Shown in pieces: positions 47,631-58,353 of a stretch of 64,000 nt of DNA. A program made the translations under genes and the position numbers. Origin of the DNA: Dysidea avara (taxonomy: Eukaryota; Porifera; Demospongiae; Dictyoceratida; Dysideidae); NCBI RefSeq assembly GCF_963678975.1, contig NC_089285.1, positions 3,074,531-3,138,530 on the forward strand, in the 5' to 3' direction. The notes beneath the pieces were generated by a model. It ran no database searches. It was given only the letters and a program-made list of their open reading frames with translations, and had not been told where the DNA came from. The stretch's first letter is position 1. Every line of letters starts with the position of its first letter.

Positions 47631-47996
47631 AATGATCGCTACGTAGGTATACGTGTATAGAGATGTGATCAGCTATAGCAGCTTACTTCTACTAACTCTT
47701 CTCTATTTCTATCATCCTCAGCTCCAGATCCCTCATCCCAATAACCCCAATCCATTTCTTAAGACCTCCGAGTTACTTAGGCTCAGTCCAACTCAACACT
47801 CTACAGTGCTGAGCGCGTACAGTAGCCAACCAGCACGTGCGCAGGAGGACAACTGTTTCCGTCATTCCGTCGTTTCCTCCGTTTCTGATTTCTGATTTCC
47901 GATTCCTCATTTCTCCGTTCCAGGTTTTACCATTACCCAAAAATAACGCGTAACTAGTAACTAGTTACTTTTCTAAAGTAACTACCCCAACTCTGT

Positions 47997-48699
47997 CCTT
48001 GACATATGAGCCAGGTCCAGGTGGCCAAAACTAGAGATACTGTGGCAGCAGTTATTAACAAACAACAGATGCCTCAAAAACTAGAGCTCGACCATGAGCA
48101 TGCTTCTCTATTACATTTTGTGTGAAAATTCATAATTAGACAAACCTGTTTAACTTCCCGTTTAACAAGTTTGGGGCTATGATGCAATCATAGATATGTA
48201 ATGATGCAATCGTGGATGGTTCTTTATTATACTAAGTATAAAAATAAGTGATTTTGTACATCTAATTACAAAACAATTTAACATTCCAGTAACCAATTCT
48301 CCTGTAGAAGTCACATTTCCTGGTTTAGTTTGAGATATTCCAGTAACCAATTCTTTGGAATTAGCAGTTTCGTTCAGACCTCCTTCTTCCATTGGATTGA
48401 GATGTATTCCTCTGTCAGCATTGCATTATACAAATGAGTTACATGAATTATTTGTAAATGGTTTGAAGTATGGCCCAGTACTAAAATTCAAATAGCTATC
48501 AGCCATTATACCATAAGTAGTTGATCAAAAAAGTGATTTCAGATCTGATACTGTAGCTATATCAGCAGTGATAGTACTAATGAAGAATATTGGAGGTTCA
48601 CAGTATATTGGTTGTCAATTGAATTTTTGGGGGGCCTGGTGTTGAGATGTTGTGTCCATAGTGCATGAATTTAGCTAATTTGACCAAAACATACCACCA
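47997..48699. other. Non-coding stretch
   Basis: A short duplication ATTCCAGTAACCAATTCT (48284 and 48340) is the only structure seen. Confidence 0.4.
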
Positions 48700-49223
48700 T
48701 CACTTGGCAATCCAGAACATTCTTGAGATAGCACTTACATCCTGCCATTGATCGAGTACGAATGTGGAAAGATTATTTCGTACCAGAGGAAGTTTGTATA
48801 CCAAGTCTGATGATTTATCAACAAAAATTACTGAATAAAGCGATAAAAAGCAGAAATCTACATTGGAGGAGGAAATATTTACGTAGTCAACGTCACTTTC
48901 ATTCAGCATTGTAGCAAAATATTTAACCTCACTATTAGCATTGTTACCACCACGAGCTTTTATGGCTTGCCGTGTACTAATATCAGGTAGTTTGATCCTT
49001 GCCTCTGCTGGGGTGAGAAATTCTTTGTCCGCTACTAATTCAAACTTGATTGTGTCCCAAGTGATGGTACAACTACACCCAAATACAACTTTTTGAGGCT
49101 ACTGATTAAGCTTTTACTGGTATCAGAGCCCGAGTTACAAAGATCTGGATTCTTGTGAACATAGCTATGCATTAACAATTGCTGCACATAATCCAATTTT
49201 AGTATATTCGATTCCACACACAT
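48700..49223 (-). pseudogene. Unrecognised protein remnant, one frameshift
   Basis: Two frames join near 49050. The first reads LKLDYVQQLLMHSYVHKNPD and SLISSLKKLYLGVVVPSLG; the second reads ELVADKEFLTPAEARIKLPD, AIKARGGNNANSEVKYFAT, then SAISRMFWIAK at the stop. Composition and continuity across the shift suggest a former gene of about 170 residues, possibly element-borne. I do not recognise the family. Confidence 0.4.
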
Positions 49224-49868
49224 GCATACTCATACAAAGAAAGAGGACACCACCATAACATGATCAGAATCTCACACAAGAACACAGAGGAAAATACAAA
49301 CCTAACAGATATTATTACGCCATAAGCCAAGGAAGGTACCAATAGATAACCAGAAGCCATTTAACTAATCTATATGTGACATATTTTATGGAACATCACA
49401 GTATGTACTGAACCAGTTAATGAGTTTCACTTGTTTGCTATACACCGCATATTTTGGTCACATAGAAACAATGCTTTACAGCAAATTGCACAAGAATGGA
49501 ACAATCTCGAAGTTCTCACTGAGCACGGATTGTCACCGACTAGTTGTTTATTAGGGGCATACTTCAGCTCTGTGAATCAAACCACTTCTAGCACTGGATG
49601 TGAAACTTAAAAAAAAAAGATGGAGTTGATGAAGAAGGTGCTACACAGCGCAGTGATGGAAATAATGAGAGTATTTCCGTACCTTGCTCAACCATTTGAC
49701 TGCCAGATGGGCAAATGTAGCAATTGCTGCAGCAAGTAAACTATGAGTCTAGAGAATCGTCTACTGGATATTTTTAGCACCATTTCTAATTAAGCACCTC
49801 ATAATGAGATGCTCATGAGCATCTACTAGTTGTTTTAATCTATCATATTGTTTTTGTATTCTGCAAAA

Positions 49869-50446
49869 TTAATTGTGTAAATTCTCCATCCTACTCAACA
49901 TTTCTTCATAAGACAAAACACTGTAAGGTACACTGCTATTTGGAGCTGTACTGTTTGATGTTAACCTCTTTTGTAATCGACTCCTCTGTACTCGTAATTT
50001 TTTCCAGAAATTATTACAATGTGTGCATCTGGTGGAAGTTTCGCTAGCTGATAGTGGTAATTGGCAACTGTGGTGGTAGATTATATTCGTCTGTGCATTG
50101 ATGGTTGCAATTTTATTTCGTATATGAAAAATATGGTATGTAATATAAATGGCTGTCTCTAAATATTCCTCCATGTTGCTCTACAACCTGCTGGAAATGT
50201 TGCAACTGAACTATCAGAACATACACAACTAGTTTATACGGTATTCAAAATAGGGATGTACTCTAAGTTGAAGCAGTAGTAAAGGGAAAGTGCCACATAC
50301 AAGGCTGTTTCCAGTGATGAAACTACAGTGAACTCCCTTTGTTCACACACAACTAGATACTCAGTAGTAGAGTCCCCTAGCAAAGCTGCAATCCAAGGCT
50401 GGTTGTGTAATGGGGTCTTTTGGCATACACTTGCTGTAGTCACCAT
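49869..50446 (-). pseudogene. Unrecognised, transposon-linked protein remnant with a Cys-x2-Cys segment
   Basis: An upstream part (50446-50234) has EYLVVCEQREFTVVSSLETA and LYVALSLYYCFNLEYIP. A downstream part (50174-49869) has SCQLPLSASETSTRCTHCNN followed by basic FWKKLRVQRSRLQKR and closing SYEEMLSRMENLHN. Both styles occur in uncharacterised multicopy proteins of basal animals, often beside THAP or transposase genes. The parts may be exons of one gene; the splice signals between them are not convincing. Confidence 0.4.
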
Positions 50447-52815
50447 TGCCTATGCCGAAGAAAAATGTGGAGTCATTTGCATCATAGAACAATCCTTTTA
50501 ATAGAAATTTGTAGTAGTGATTATACATTACTGTAAGAATACGATATGTATAAATTTACAACTTAGCAGCTAGTACCCTTAGGTCTAAAGCATTTATCAT
50601 GACTGAATTTATTAGAGTCCCTACATGGAATAAAGTTAGTGTTATTTGTCAATAAGGAGGCCAGCTGGCTATGTTTTGATTTTGTACCTAAGGGTACTAG
50701 CAATGCTAACACTTTACAAGATGTTTACTTGCACAAGATAAGTGTATTAAATAGAATGCATGCACACTTAAGTAAACCATTTTTTCAGCATATCCTCCTT
50801 GACCTCAGTTGAGCTAGACTATCTAGCTAATTTAAAGTATACCAATATAGCATACTGCTTTTGGCTTTGTGAACTAGCTGAAAGCAGTGGTCTAGAAATA
50901 AAGTTGGTCCTCTCAGTAAAGCTTGCTCAATACTGCATGACTGTCTTTTGGGGAACAAGATGATTGTATATTAGCGCTGACCATCTGTTTCACAATTTTA
51001 AAATTTTGGTTTCATTTATTGACAATCAGTTTGGGGATAAGGTAATTCAATATAAAACACACCAACATCATTACTTACATGTCAGTATTGCATGGCTGTC
51101 TATCTTCTTTAATCTGTTTGGACACAATGTGATTCAATATAAAACGCACCAACATCATTACTTACATGTCAGTATTGCATGGTGTCTATCTTCTTTAATC
51201 TGTTTGGACACAAGGTGAAACACACCAACATGATTACTTACATGTCAATACAGCATGACCATAGATACTCAGGTACGGAGCCTTTTAATGTCTGGTATGA
51301 CCACCTACTTGGGGATAAGCGAAAATCATGCATGGCCGTCTGTCTATGTGTATATCTTCCTCCGACCTTCTGTGTGGGGAAAAAGCAATTCAAAATACAC
51401 CAACATGTCTTGCATATGTTTCAATCAGTAGTACTCAGGCCAAGGTAATACAAACTAACAATCTAGTGTCATTATTTCAATTGGCACTGGTTTCCTTTAA
51501 TCACAGTAGTCTAAGTAGCGCTTAGAAGCAGAAGGGAAAGTGCTGCATCATGCGATTTGTCACCGACCACCCAACACGACAAGCCTAGCACACCATAATT
51601 ATTACATTGACGTCAAATTTATGATCAACATTATCTTACTCAAGCAGCTTCAATTCTATTGGTCCACCAATCATCTTTACTGGTGTAGAAGAAATACAGA
51701 CAGTCCGGGAAAATCTGTAGCTATCACAAGCAGTTTGCCAAGTTAAGCCTGTTGTTACTACTGGCTGGCAACCCAATTCATCGACAACGTGACAGCAACA
51801 CTTCTGCCTCACAGGAAACCTTGAACTCGTTGCATATTGCTGATATGTCACTCCGCCAATATTCAAAATGCAAATCTTGTGACATGCATGCCATCGAAAA
51901 TACTTGTAATCACGTGATGCATCAGCTGTCCAGCTCGAGATAAGGTGTCACAAAGGCTCAGTTCTGGTACCTCAGCACCTGCCAAATTGTGGGTTGTTTA
52001 GTTTTCCCTTGGTCAAATCCCCATTCTCCTCCACCCACTGCCACCATGGGGATTAATTGATTAGTGCATTATTTCTGTATCCCATGTCCTTGGTATGGTC
52101 TGAGTTATATTTCTTTAAAGTTGATAAATAATCGAGGGGTTGCCGACGCCCATGCAAAATACCCAGAGAGTCCCAATATTTAGGTGTTTTGAATTCTACT
52201 TCTTGGCCCAGACCTTCACAACATGTTGCTGATATGTCCCTAGTCATAATGAGCAAGATAATGAGTTCGCGCAAATTTAAAAACTTAATTTTTCATGATT
52301 TAGGATTCCTTAATATTTAATGGATTTCTCAGATGGTGTATGAGTGTCCCAAGGCATTGGCTACCCTCCTGAACAATAAACTTTTGTATTTAAAAAGTAA
52401 TGAAGTAGTAAAATGGTTGATTTATCAGTAGATATGTCTTAAAATATTGTGAATAATCCCATATGTCATGGAGGTGTAAACATATCACTAAAACGAGTGA
52501 CTGCTAAAAAATTTTTTTTCACAAGATGTACGCACCTCTATAGGAGCAAGTCTTTTAGCACTTTGGCATGCAGCATCAGGTAATCTTTAGCCCCATCCCA
52601 AGTTATAATAGCAATAATAAGCATGAAATCTATCAGCGGTTAGTGAAGGTAAATTTTTCTTTTAAATAATTTAAGGTTGAGTAAATGGTTGAATATAGTG
52701 CAATACAATAAAATTTAATACAATACACGATACACTAAAATAATACAATTGCAATACAATACACAATTAATGTAATTATTAATCATGTACAAATATATAG
52801 ATAATATTGCCTACA
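50447..52815. other. Non-coding stretch with a local triplication
   Basis: The main structure is at 51041-51255: an 88-bp unit (ATTCAATATAAAAC, CATCATTACTTACATGTCAG, TCTTTAATCTGTTTGGACAC) present about 2.5 times. ORFs over it are consequences of the repeat. A (AATACA)n-like low-complexity patch lies at 52690-52770. Confidence 0.5.
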
Positions 52816-53008
52816 TAAATGGCCCCATAACTTGGTAACTCATTGTCAGCGTTCCCTGTCTGCTCCCGATACCATAGAACAGACGACTGCAGAAACAGTT
52901 GTTTGCAACACAATCCAAGCTCCACTGTCTTGTGCCTTGAGACAGTAGACCTGTTATCTGTTGAAAGTCACCAAGCAGTATTGGTGAAATAATCTGGGCT
53001 CTTTTGTC
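52816..53008 (-). pseudogene. Possible helicase fragment (weak)
   Basis: The minus frame reads AQIISPILLGDFQQITGLLS, where ILLGDFQQ resembles the Walker B region of PIF1-like helicases carried by Helitrons. Beyond that the match fades (WSLDCVANNC), and no Walker A is found nearby. It is only suggestive because an OTU-like fragment lies just upstream on the same strand. Confidence 0.25.
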
Positions 53009-53332
53009 CCAGCAGGTCCAGTGACGATTGGATTATTAGTAGACATACCACAAATTATACTTTCCAGCCATTGCTTTAAATTAGCTGCAGACTGGGCTGC
53101 ATTTCCTCCTTATAACATATTACACGTAAATGACAAGTTATCTTTAAAAATTTATTTAGCACCTTAGATGGGTGGAGTGATAACACAACCATAGCCAGTG
53201 GGTACTTACAGTGGCCACACTGGCCAACCCCAGACACTGATGTATACTGGCATCATCTGCATAATATATTATGAAACCAAAATCATTATACCTGCACACA
53301 AAAGAAGAAAACGAATGCACAATCACACATCA

Positions 53333-53660
53333 TTAACAACCTGGTAGTATATTGTGCCATAAGCACCCAGTTGGCTCCCAGAAAATTTTTGAAAAATGAG
53401 CACCATAACATTGAGGGTTTAGGGCATTTGTTAGTAGTCTTATAGCAGTCTTATATATAATAGTCTTGTGTGGTTGGACCCTTTTTCCACAGGTGATTAT
53501 AAATAGCTGTTGTAAACTACTAAAGTCAAGGTACATCATGTAAAGGCACTCCTCTACTCCAGTGATGGTTTTTGACAGTGCTCTGAACAAGCAGTTGCTG
53601 TCTCCCAAACCTCTATCAACTTCTCTTTGTTGCTTGCATAAACAAAGGTTTCACAACTGT
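53333..53660 (-). pseudogene. OTU-like cysteine protease N-terminal fragment
   Basis: The frame reads REVDRGLGDSNCLFRALSKT then ITGVEE. GDSNCLFRAL is the Asp-x2-Cys catalytic block of OTU deubiquitinases. The preceding text in another frame (KISTIDPATGYTVVKPLF) joins by a one-base shift at about 53630. The remaining OTU core with the catalytic His is not readable. Many Helitrons and large transposons carry OTU domains. Confidence 0.5.
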
Positions 53661-53816
53661 GTATCCAGTAGCAGGATCTATTGTAGATATCTTTACCATG
53701 TCATCTTTAGCCATCATGTCTGGTGCGGTTAGGCCAGGTGGTTAAGGAAACACGGAAAAGTTCTGTGATTTTTTTCTTTAAATAGAGAATACTGAAGGGT
53801 TTGTACTTGGACATAC

Positions 53817-54351
53817 CTTCGTAGCATCTTCGCTAGAATATCTGTCTGTTGATGATTACCTAACAATAATGAAGATGCATACAGACAGTGTTTATATATG
53901 TATGTATATCTATTGGTATACATACTAGTGGATCTGAGGGTTTGTTCAGATCTCTTTTGCATTTTGATGTATTTCTGTTGAATGCATGCTTTCTTTAGCT
54001 TGCCTGGCCCACCATACTTTAGATTATCACAGCAGTACTTGCAAATTGTACAATTTGACGAAGTACAACCTGTACATTCTCCATATCTTACTCGCTTCTG
54101 ACCTAGTGTATAACATAGTACACGTATACACATTTGAATTTCTAAACTTGTTTACCTGCAATAGCTTTATTATAATCAGGCAGTTGTCCTGTAAATACAT
54201 AGAGTATTCCTCTGTTGTTGGTTAATGGTCTTAATGGCTGCGCACATTGTATATATTGTTTTCTTCTTTTTGCTATGGTATCTGTAATGTTGTTGGTAAT
54301 TCTATTACTGAAAAAAATATTGTAACCATTAGTGGGGTGCTGCTGGTACAC
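53817..54351 (-). CDS. CXXC zinc-finger gene fragment, three exons
   Basis: Exons at about 54351-54156, 54102-53936 and 53859-53817 are joined by good splice sites (GTAAAC/CACTAG, GTATGT/GTTAG) and keep frame. Exon 2 encodes QKRVRYGECTGCTSSNCTIC then KYCCDNLKYGGPGKLKKACI, a clear CXXC-type zinc finger as in TET, MBD1 and KDM2 proteins, which bind unmethylated CpG. The first exon has no recognised domain (RRKQYIQCAQPLRPLTNNRG). The third is short (HQQTDILAKMLRR) and ends at a GTATGT donor. The next exon is unclear, though the OTU-like fragment follows on the same strand. It could be one large element-borne protein. Confidence 0.55.
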
Positions 54352-54589
54352 AATAGCAGTTTAAAGGTCTTTATTTATACACATCTCGTGTGCTTCATCG
54401 AGCGTTACTGCACTATCCACTCATGTTGACAGTACAGCCACGAGACTGTAAACATGTTAAACATGCTTTGGGAGATTCTGAATATCTACCGACTGGTGTG
54501 GGATGATCCTTTGATATGTACTGCAGTCAAAATACTCCAACCAACGGGGCCATCATGTTTAGACTAGGCTTGCACTTGTTCCAGTTACT

Positions 54590-54860
54590 AGGTAGAGAAC
54601 AATCTGTCCGTTCTGTTTAGACAGCATAATAGATACCACTGATGATATAGATGGTCAGGAAGTAATTTTCTGTGAAGGTACTTGTAACTCTTGGATCCAC
54701 CGGCAATGTGCTGGACTACTCAAGCTCTATTCAAAATACTACAGGAAAGTGAAGATCCCTTTTACTGTCCCCATTGCCACTTAATCACACAAGATAAACA
54801 GCTACAGGAGTTGATAGCCATTTATATTGCTAGCACCTACAATAGTAATCACACACAGAT
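54590..54860 (+). pseudogene. PHD-finger fragment of LINE ORF1 type
   Basis: One frame reads CLDSIIDTTDDIDGQEVIFC, then EGTCNSWIHRQCAGLLKLY; a shift near 54725 leads to ILQESEDPFYCPHCHLITQ. Cys/Cys, His-x2-Cys and Cys-x2-Cys spacing gives a Cys4-His-Cys3 PHD. PHD fingers in front of a short coiled coil (DKQLQELIAIYI) are found in ORF1 of CR1-like LINEs, the likeliest source here. Confidence 0.6.
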
Positions 54861-54930
54861 AATAATGCACAGGAGTGGAAATGACTGTATGAAGAACCAT
54901 ACTGGAGGTTCCCTTTATAGTCTTTATTAG

Positions 54931-56867
54931 CAAACAAGGCATCTACCAATGATATGCTTGGAATGGTGACTGAAAATGCATATCTTGTTTCTACTGAAGG
55001 TGTACACATCATCACCATCTAGCTGGTAGGTTCCAACTAATAAAGCACCTGCACTGCCTATTAACCTAAATGTCCGTGGCTGAAAAGGACACAATTGTTG
55101 AGAAAGGATTTACCCTGTCACTATTAATTTTCTCTTGTTTTCTGGCCATTTTAACAAAGCTCACATTCTCCCCTTATTTGCAGTACTTTGGCAAATAGGA
55201 TTCCATTAGCCTGTACTTTATTCCAATACTGTTTACTACTCTTCGGAGTGTACCTTTAGGGCAATATTTGCAAGAACAATAACCAGTCACATCAGGACAC
55301 ATGCTGGGATGTTCACTGCACTTGTTGATATTTTGTTTGGTGTAATGCAAACATGTTATACTTACTCTGCATATTATGTGGGTACCAATTTACTAAAATT
55401 TACAAAGAAGCTAACTACACTTGAAGTAGTAACCTTCAGCAATAACGTAATCTACTAAACAGTTTTATAATATTAATTTCAATTAACATGTACAAGTTTG
55501 TTCACAACCATGACTATGGTCCTAGTGTTCACCATCAGAGTCATTCAGACACAGAGTGATTTTGAGGGTGACAACTAGCCTTTCACAGTCAATAGACTAA
55601 TATGTGTCACTAACATAGTCCTGGGTATCAACTCTTGTAAAGGTCACTGAATTGTGTGACCTTGAGAGTTGATGTCTGGCTAGCTATGTTACTGGTGTGT
55701 TATCAAACAGTACAATAATGTAGTATACTCTACCTGTAATGCCAGTCTCATCACGTAAGATATTCAACTTTGTATACTATGAACAAAGTGATAGATTACA
55801 AATCAATTGTAATTTACTTCACAATGTCTTCGAAATTCTGTCTACTCGTGGTGTTTTATCCAGAGTTTTGAAACGTAAAGGATGCTTTGTTGTTTTGGTT
55901 CTGGTGTGTTATAAGCCATTGTATACCTGAACTCTCTCAATGTTGTGTTAGCTAACCAGGAAGATGGCACCTGTATAGTAGTGAAATTTGTCCTATTAAC
56001 TCAAAAAAGAAGTTGTCTCTCTCTTTGTGTTTACCAACTTTATTGTGCATGATAGGCCCTACCAGAGCGAATAACAACACGTTAGGCTATCAAAATTTTG
56101 ACTGATGGCAGGTTAAAAATATGTATCAAGACACATGGTAGTGTGTCATGTGGCCAAGAATGCCGGCAACCACACTGTAAGTATATTGACAGGAAGAAAG
56201 AAAACAGCTTTTTCATGCATGCATAGCTCCATGGCCCCTTCCGAAGCACACCATTTTTGCATTGTAGCTGTCCCCGGGTAGGGAATTAAATTTGCAACAG
56301 CCGTTTGCGAGATATAGGCGTTCAAAGTTTCGTTTTAATTTCTTTGCTTTTCTCTTCTTATGCCTTCCGGGGGGGTACGGCATAAGAAGAAACTTTTCTT
56401 TACTTTTTTCTTCGATTTCTTTTCGCACACTTAGCAAAATTGCTATAAAATGCAAACAATTTCTTTTCCCACACTTAGCAAAATTGCTATAAAATGCAAA
56501 CGTATAACTCAATTGCCTCGATCTTTGGCACAAATGAAGAACGTGTAACGATGGATTCACGTACCAAGTTTGTTGTGAATCTGAGGAATATTCAAGGAGT
56601 TATGAGCATTTATTCGCATAAAAAAAGATCAAACTTTTATCACAGCTACAGGGTAAACCAAGTATAATAGAAATAACTTGAAAATTGGTATGTAGATAGG
56701 CTGATCATCGTAGCAGTGCCTTTTGATAGTTTCAATAGCAGTAGAGTTACAGCGACAAAGATATAAAGCAAAAAACAAGCAATTGTAAAATCACGGGATC
56801 GAGATACTTTAATGGAACAGTCACCGCGGAGTGAAAAAGGTGTGCAAAAATATCAAAAAAAAAACTT
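54931..56867. other. Non-coding stretch with hairpins
   Basis: A 47-bp imperfect hairpin lies at 55627-55673 (ATCAACTCTTGTAAAGGTCA pairs with TGTGACCTTGAGAGTTGAT). A polypurine/polypyrimidine mirrored block lies at 56330-56420 with the stem CTTCTTATGCC/GGCATAAGAAG, and AGCAAAATTGCTATAAAATG is duplicated at 56434 and 56477. No gene is supported. Confidence 0.45.
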
Positions 56868-56945
56868 ACCAGAGTTCGAACCAGGGACCTCCATACCTAA
56901 CACCTGCATCCTTAACCACTGAACCACTGCTACCTTTGCTGATCA
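56868..56945 (-). mobile_element. tRNA-like sequence, probably a SINE head
   Basis: On the minus strand GTGGTTCAGTGGTTAAGGAT provides a box A (TGGTTCAGTGG) and CCTGGTTCGAACTCTGGT a box B with correct spacing. The T-arm stem does not pair well and the acceptor stem is not found, so a functional tRNA is unlikely. Confidence 0.5.
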
Positions 56946-57007
56946 CTTCACTTTAATTTCTGCTTTATGAATGAAATTTCTAGTTGAAATCTGCTTATAA
57001 TCAAAGT

Positions 57008-57424
57008 TTATAATTTCATAGATCTACCAATAGAAGCCACATTCTTGTTCTTTTTCACATTTTGAATGTCTTTTAATGTAAGTGTTTTTCCATATTTCTG
57101 AGCAATCAGATCACGGACAAGCTTATTATTGTGCTTGAGCTGAAATCCATCCCCTTTTCCTGCACAATCAGAATGCTCCTTTAAGTCACTCAACTGGGTA
57201 CGAGCTTTTGATGAGAGCGGAATATTATTTTTGTCAAGATGAGCCGTGCAGACTTCATTTGAGTGGAAAAAAGGCAAGAAAACTTCATGGCAATTTTTGT
57301 GGTCACAGTAATTCACCAATTCTTTGCTCTCATCCATAGTCGCCAATTTAGATATTTTGGTTAGTTTTGTGCTAGAATAGCTCAAATGATTGGTATGATT
57401 GTAAACATACACCTTGTACGGCAA
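57008..57424 (-). CDS. ZSWIM/MULE-type N-terminal domain protein, 138 residues
   Basis: An open frame starts MPYKVYVYNHTNHLSYS and ends NKNVASIGRSMKL. The middle has paired Cys/His (NYCDHKNCHEVF, FFHSNEVCTAHLD). The end has LVRDLIAQKYGKTLTLKDIQ then NVKK, the helical segment found before the transposase core in MULE-derived ZSWIM1/3-like proteins. The rest of such a protein (MULE core, SWIM finger) is missing, so this is an orphan domain or a truncated relic. No upstream exon was identified, and an AT-rich leader precedes the ATG. Confidence 0.5.
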   Translation of the reverse strand: MPYKVYVYNHTNHLSYSSTKLTKISKLATMDESKELVNYCDHKNCHEVFLPFFHSNEVCTAHLDKNNIPLSSKARTQLSDLKEHSDCAGKGDGFQLKHNNKLVRDLIAQKYGKTLTLKDIQNVKKNKNVASIGRSMKL

Positions 57425-58350
57425 TTAACTCTTTATTATCAAATGGCTAATATATTGCCATAACAAGTGCCCTTTATAAACAGAACCATAACTCCTTTTT
57501 CCTAGGGGCTACAAAGCTGAAATTGCTACCAAACTGCTCAGAAGGACCGGGCGCGTCTAATGATAGGAAGAAGCATGGGCAAGTTATGGCGCTTGGCAAT
57601 ATAAAATAGCGTATACAAAACAATCATACCTGTTTAAAACTCGATGTTCGCCTTCTCCCTGCTACTAGGAGGCTTTAGTTAGAATTACTCCATTCCTCAC
57701 GTGATAAGGATTCTAAAAATAAATAGTGTGATGTCATCGCATTGATTAGTAAGATGGCGGCGCCCATCTTTCAATACCATGGCAATACGGAGAAGATACG
57801 CTTTCTTCGCTTCATAGCGCGTGAGTTGTGTGTGTAATCTGTAAGTATTCTAGATGTGTTGGTAGAAGAGAGAGATGGCTATCAAACGGTATATAGCTTG
57901 ATGGGTTAATTAATGGGTGGGGTCCACTTGTATCGCACGCAGTTCACACAAGCCATAAAAGTTTTCACACTTGCAGTTTTGTAAAAAAAACTTTGGTAAT
58001 AAAGGGTTAAGTATCTATTAACTGGAAATCACCTTGATTGATATTCATATTGCACTTGCAGTGGTGTTTAAGGTCTTTTAAATCTTGATCAATTTTGTTA
58101 TACTCAGTAGTTGAGGTGACACTTTTTTGAGGTGTAATTTGCTTGTGCACAGTGGACACCTTTTGTTGGGTGTCAAATCTTGACAGGTGTCATAGTAACA
58201 CTACCTAATGTCAGGAGAGCACTAGTATCTTTATCATTAACTTTGTAAAATATTCATGAATTGAAGTAGCTAGCAATACACACATGTACATATATATCCA
58301 AAGTAAAATATACGTACTTTAACTTTTTGAAGTGTGATACTATAAAACAT
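57425..58350. other. Non-coding stretch, CpG-richer in the middle
   Basis: 57700-57830 is GC- and CpG-richer (AAGATGGCGGCGCCCATCTT, a perfect 20-base palindrome). It could be a promoter or an element end. No gene is assigned. Confidence 0.4.
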
Positions 58351-58353
58351 ATT

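Larger units (their letters stand above)
45362..47996. mobile_element. Long-TIR DNA element carrying a SWIM-domain gene
   Basis: The arms are about 380 bp: left 45362-46045 (containing a 275-bp LINE insertion), right 47617-47996. Shared text in inverted order includes GGGTAATGGTAAAACCTGG, GACGGAATGACGGAAACAG, GTGTTGAGTTGGACTGAGCC and CTATACACGTATACCTACGT. The outer ends are AGTAACTAGTTAC repeats, the right one closing ACCCCAACTCTG. A minus-strand SWIM gene fills the middle. No intact target duplication was identified, and the left outer end looks truncated. Confidence 0.8.

Noticed and set aside
49035..54133. A single large element from 48.7 to 54.4 kb on the minus strand
   Set aside because: Several remnants share the strand, but no enclosing inverted repeats, LTRs or Helitron ends could be found to join them.
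56868..56945. Functional tRNA gene
   Set aside because: Box A and box B are present, but T-arm and acceptor stems do not pair; a SINE head fits better.
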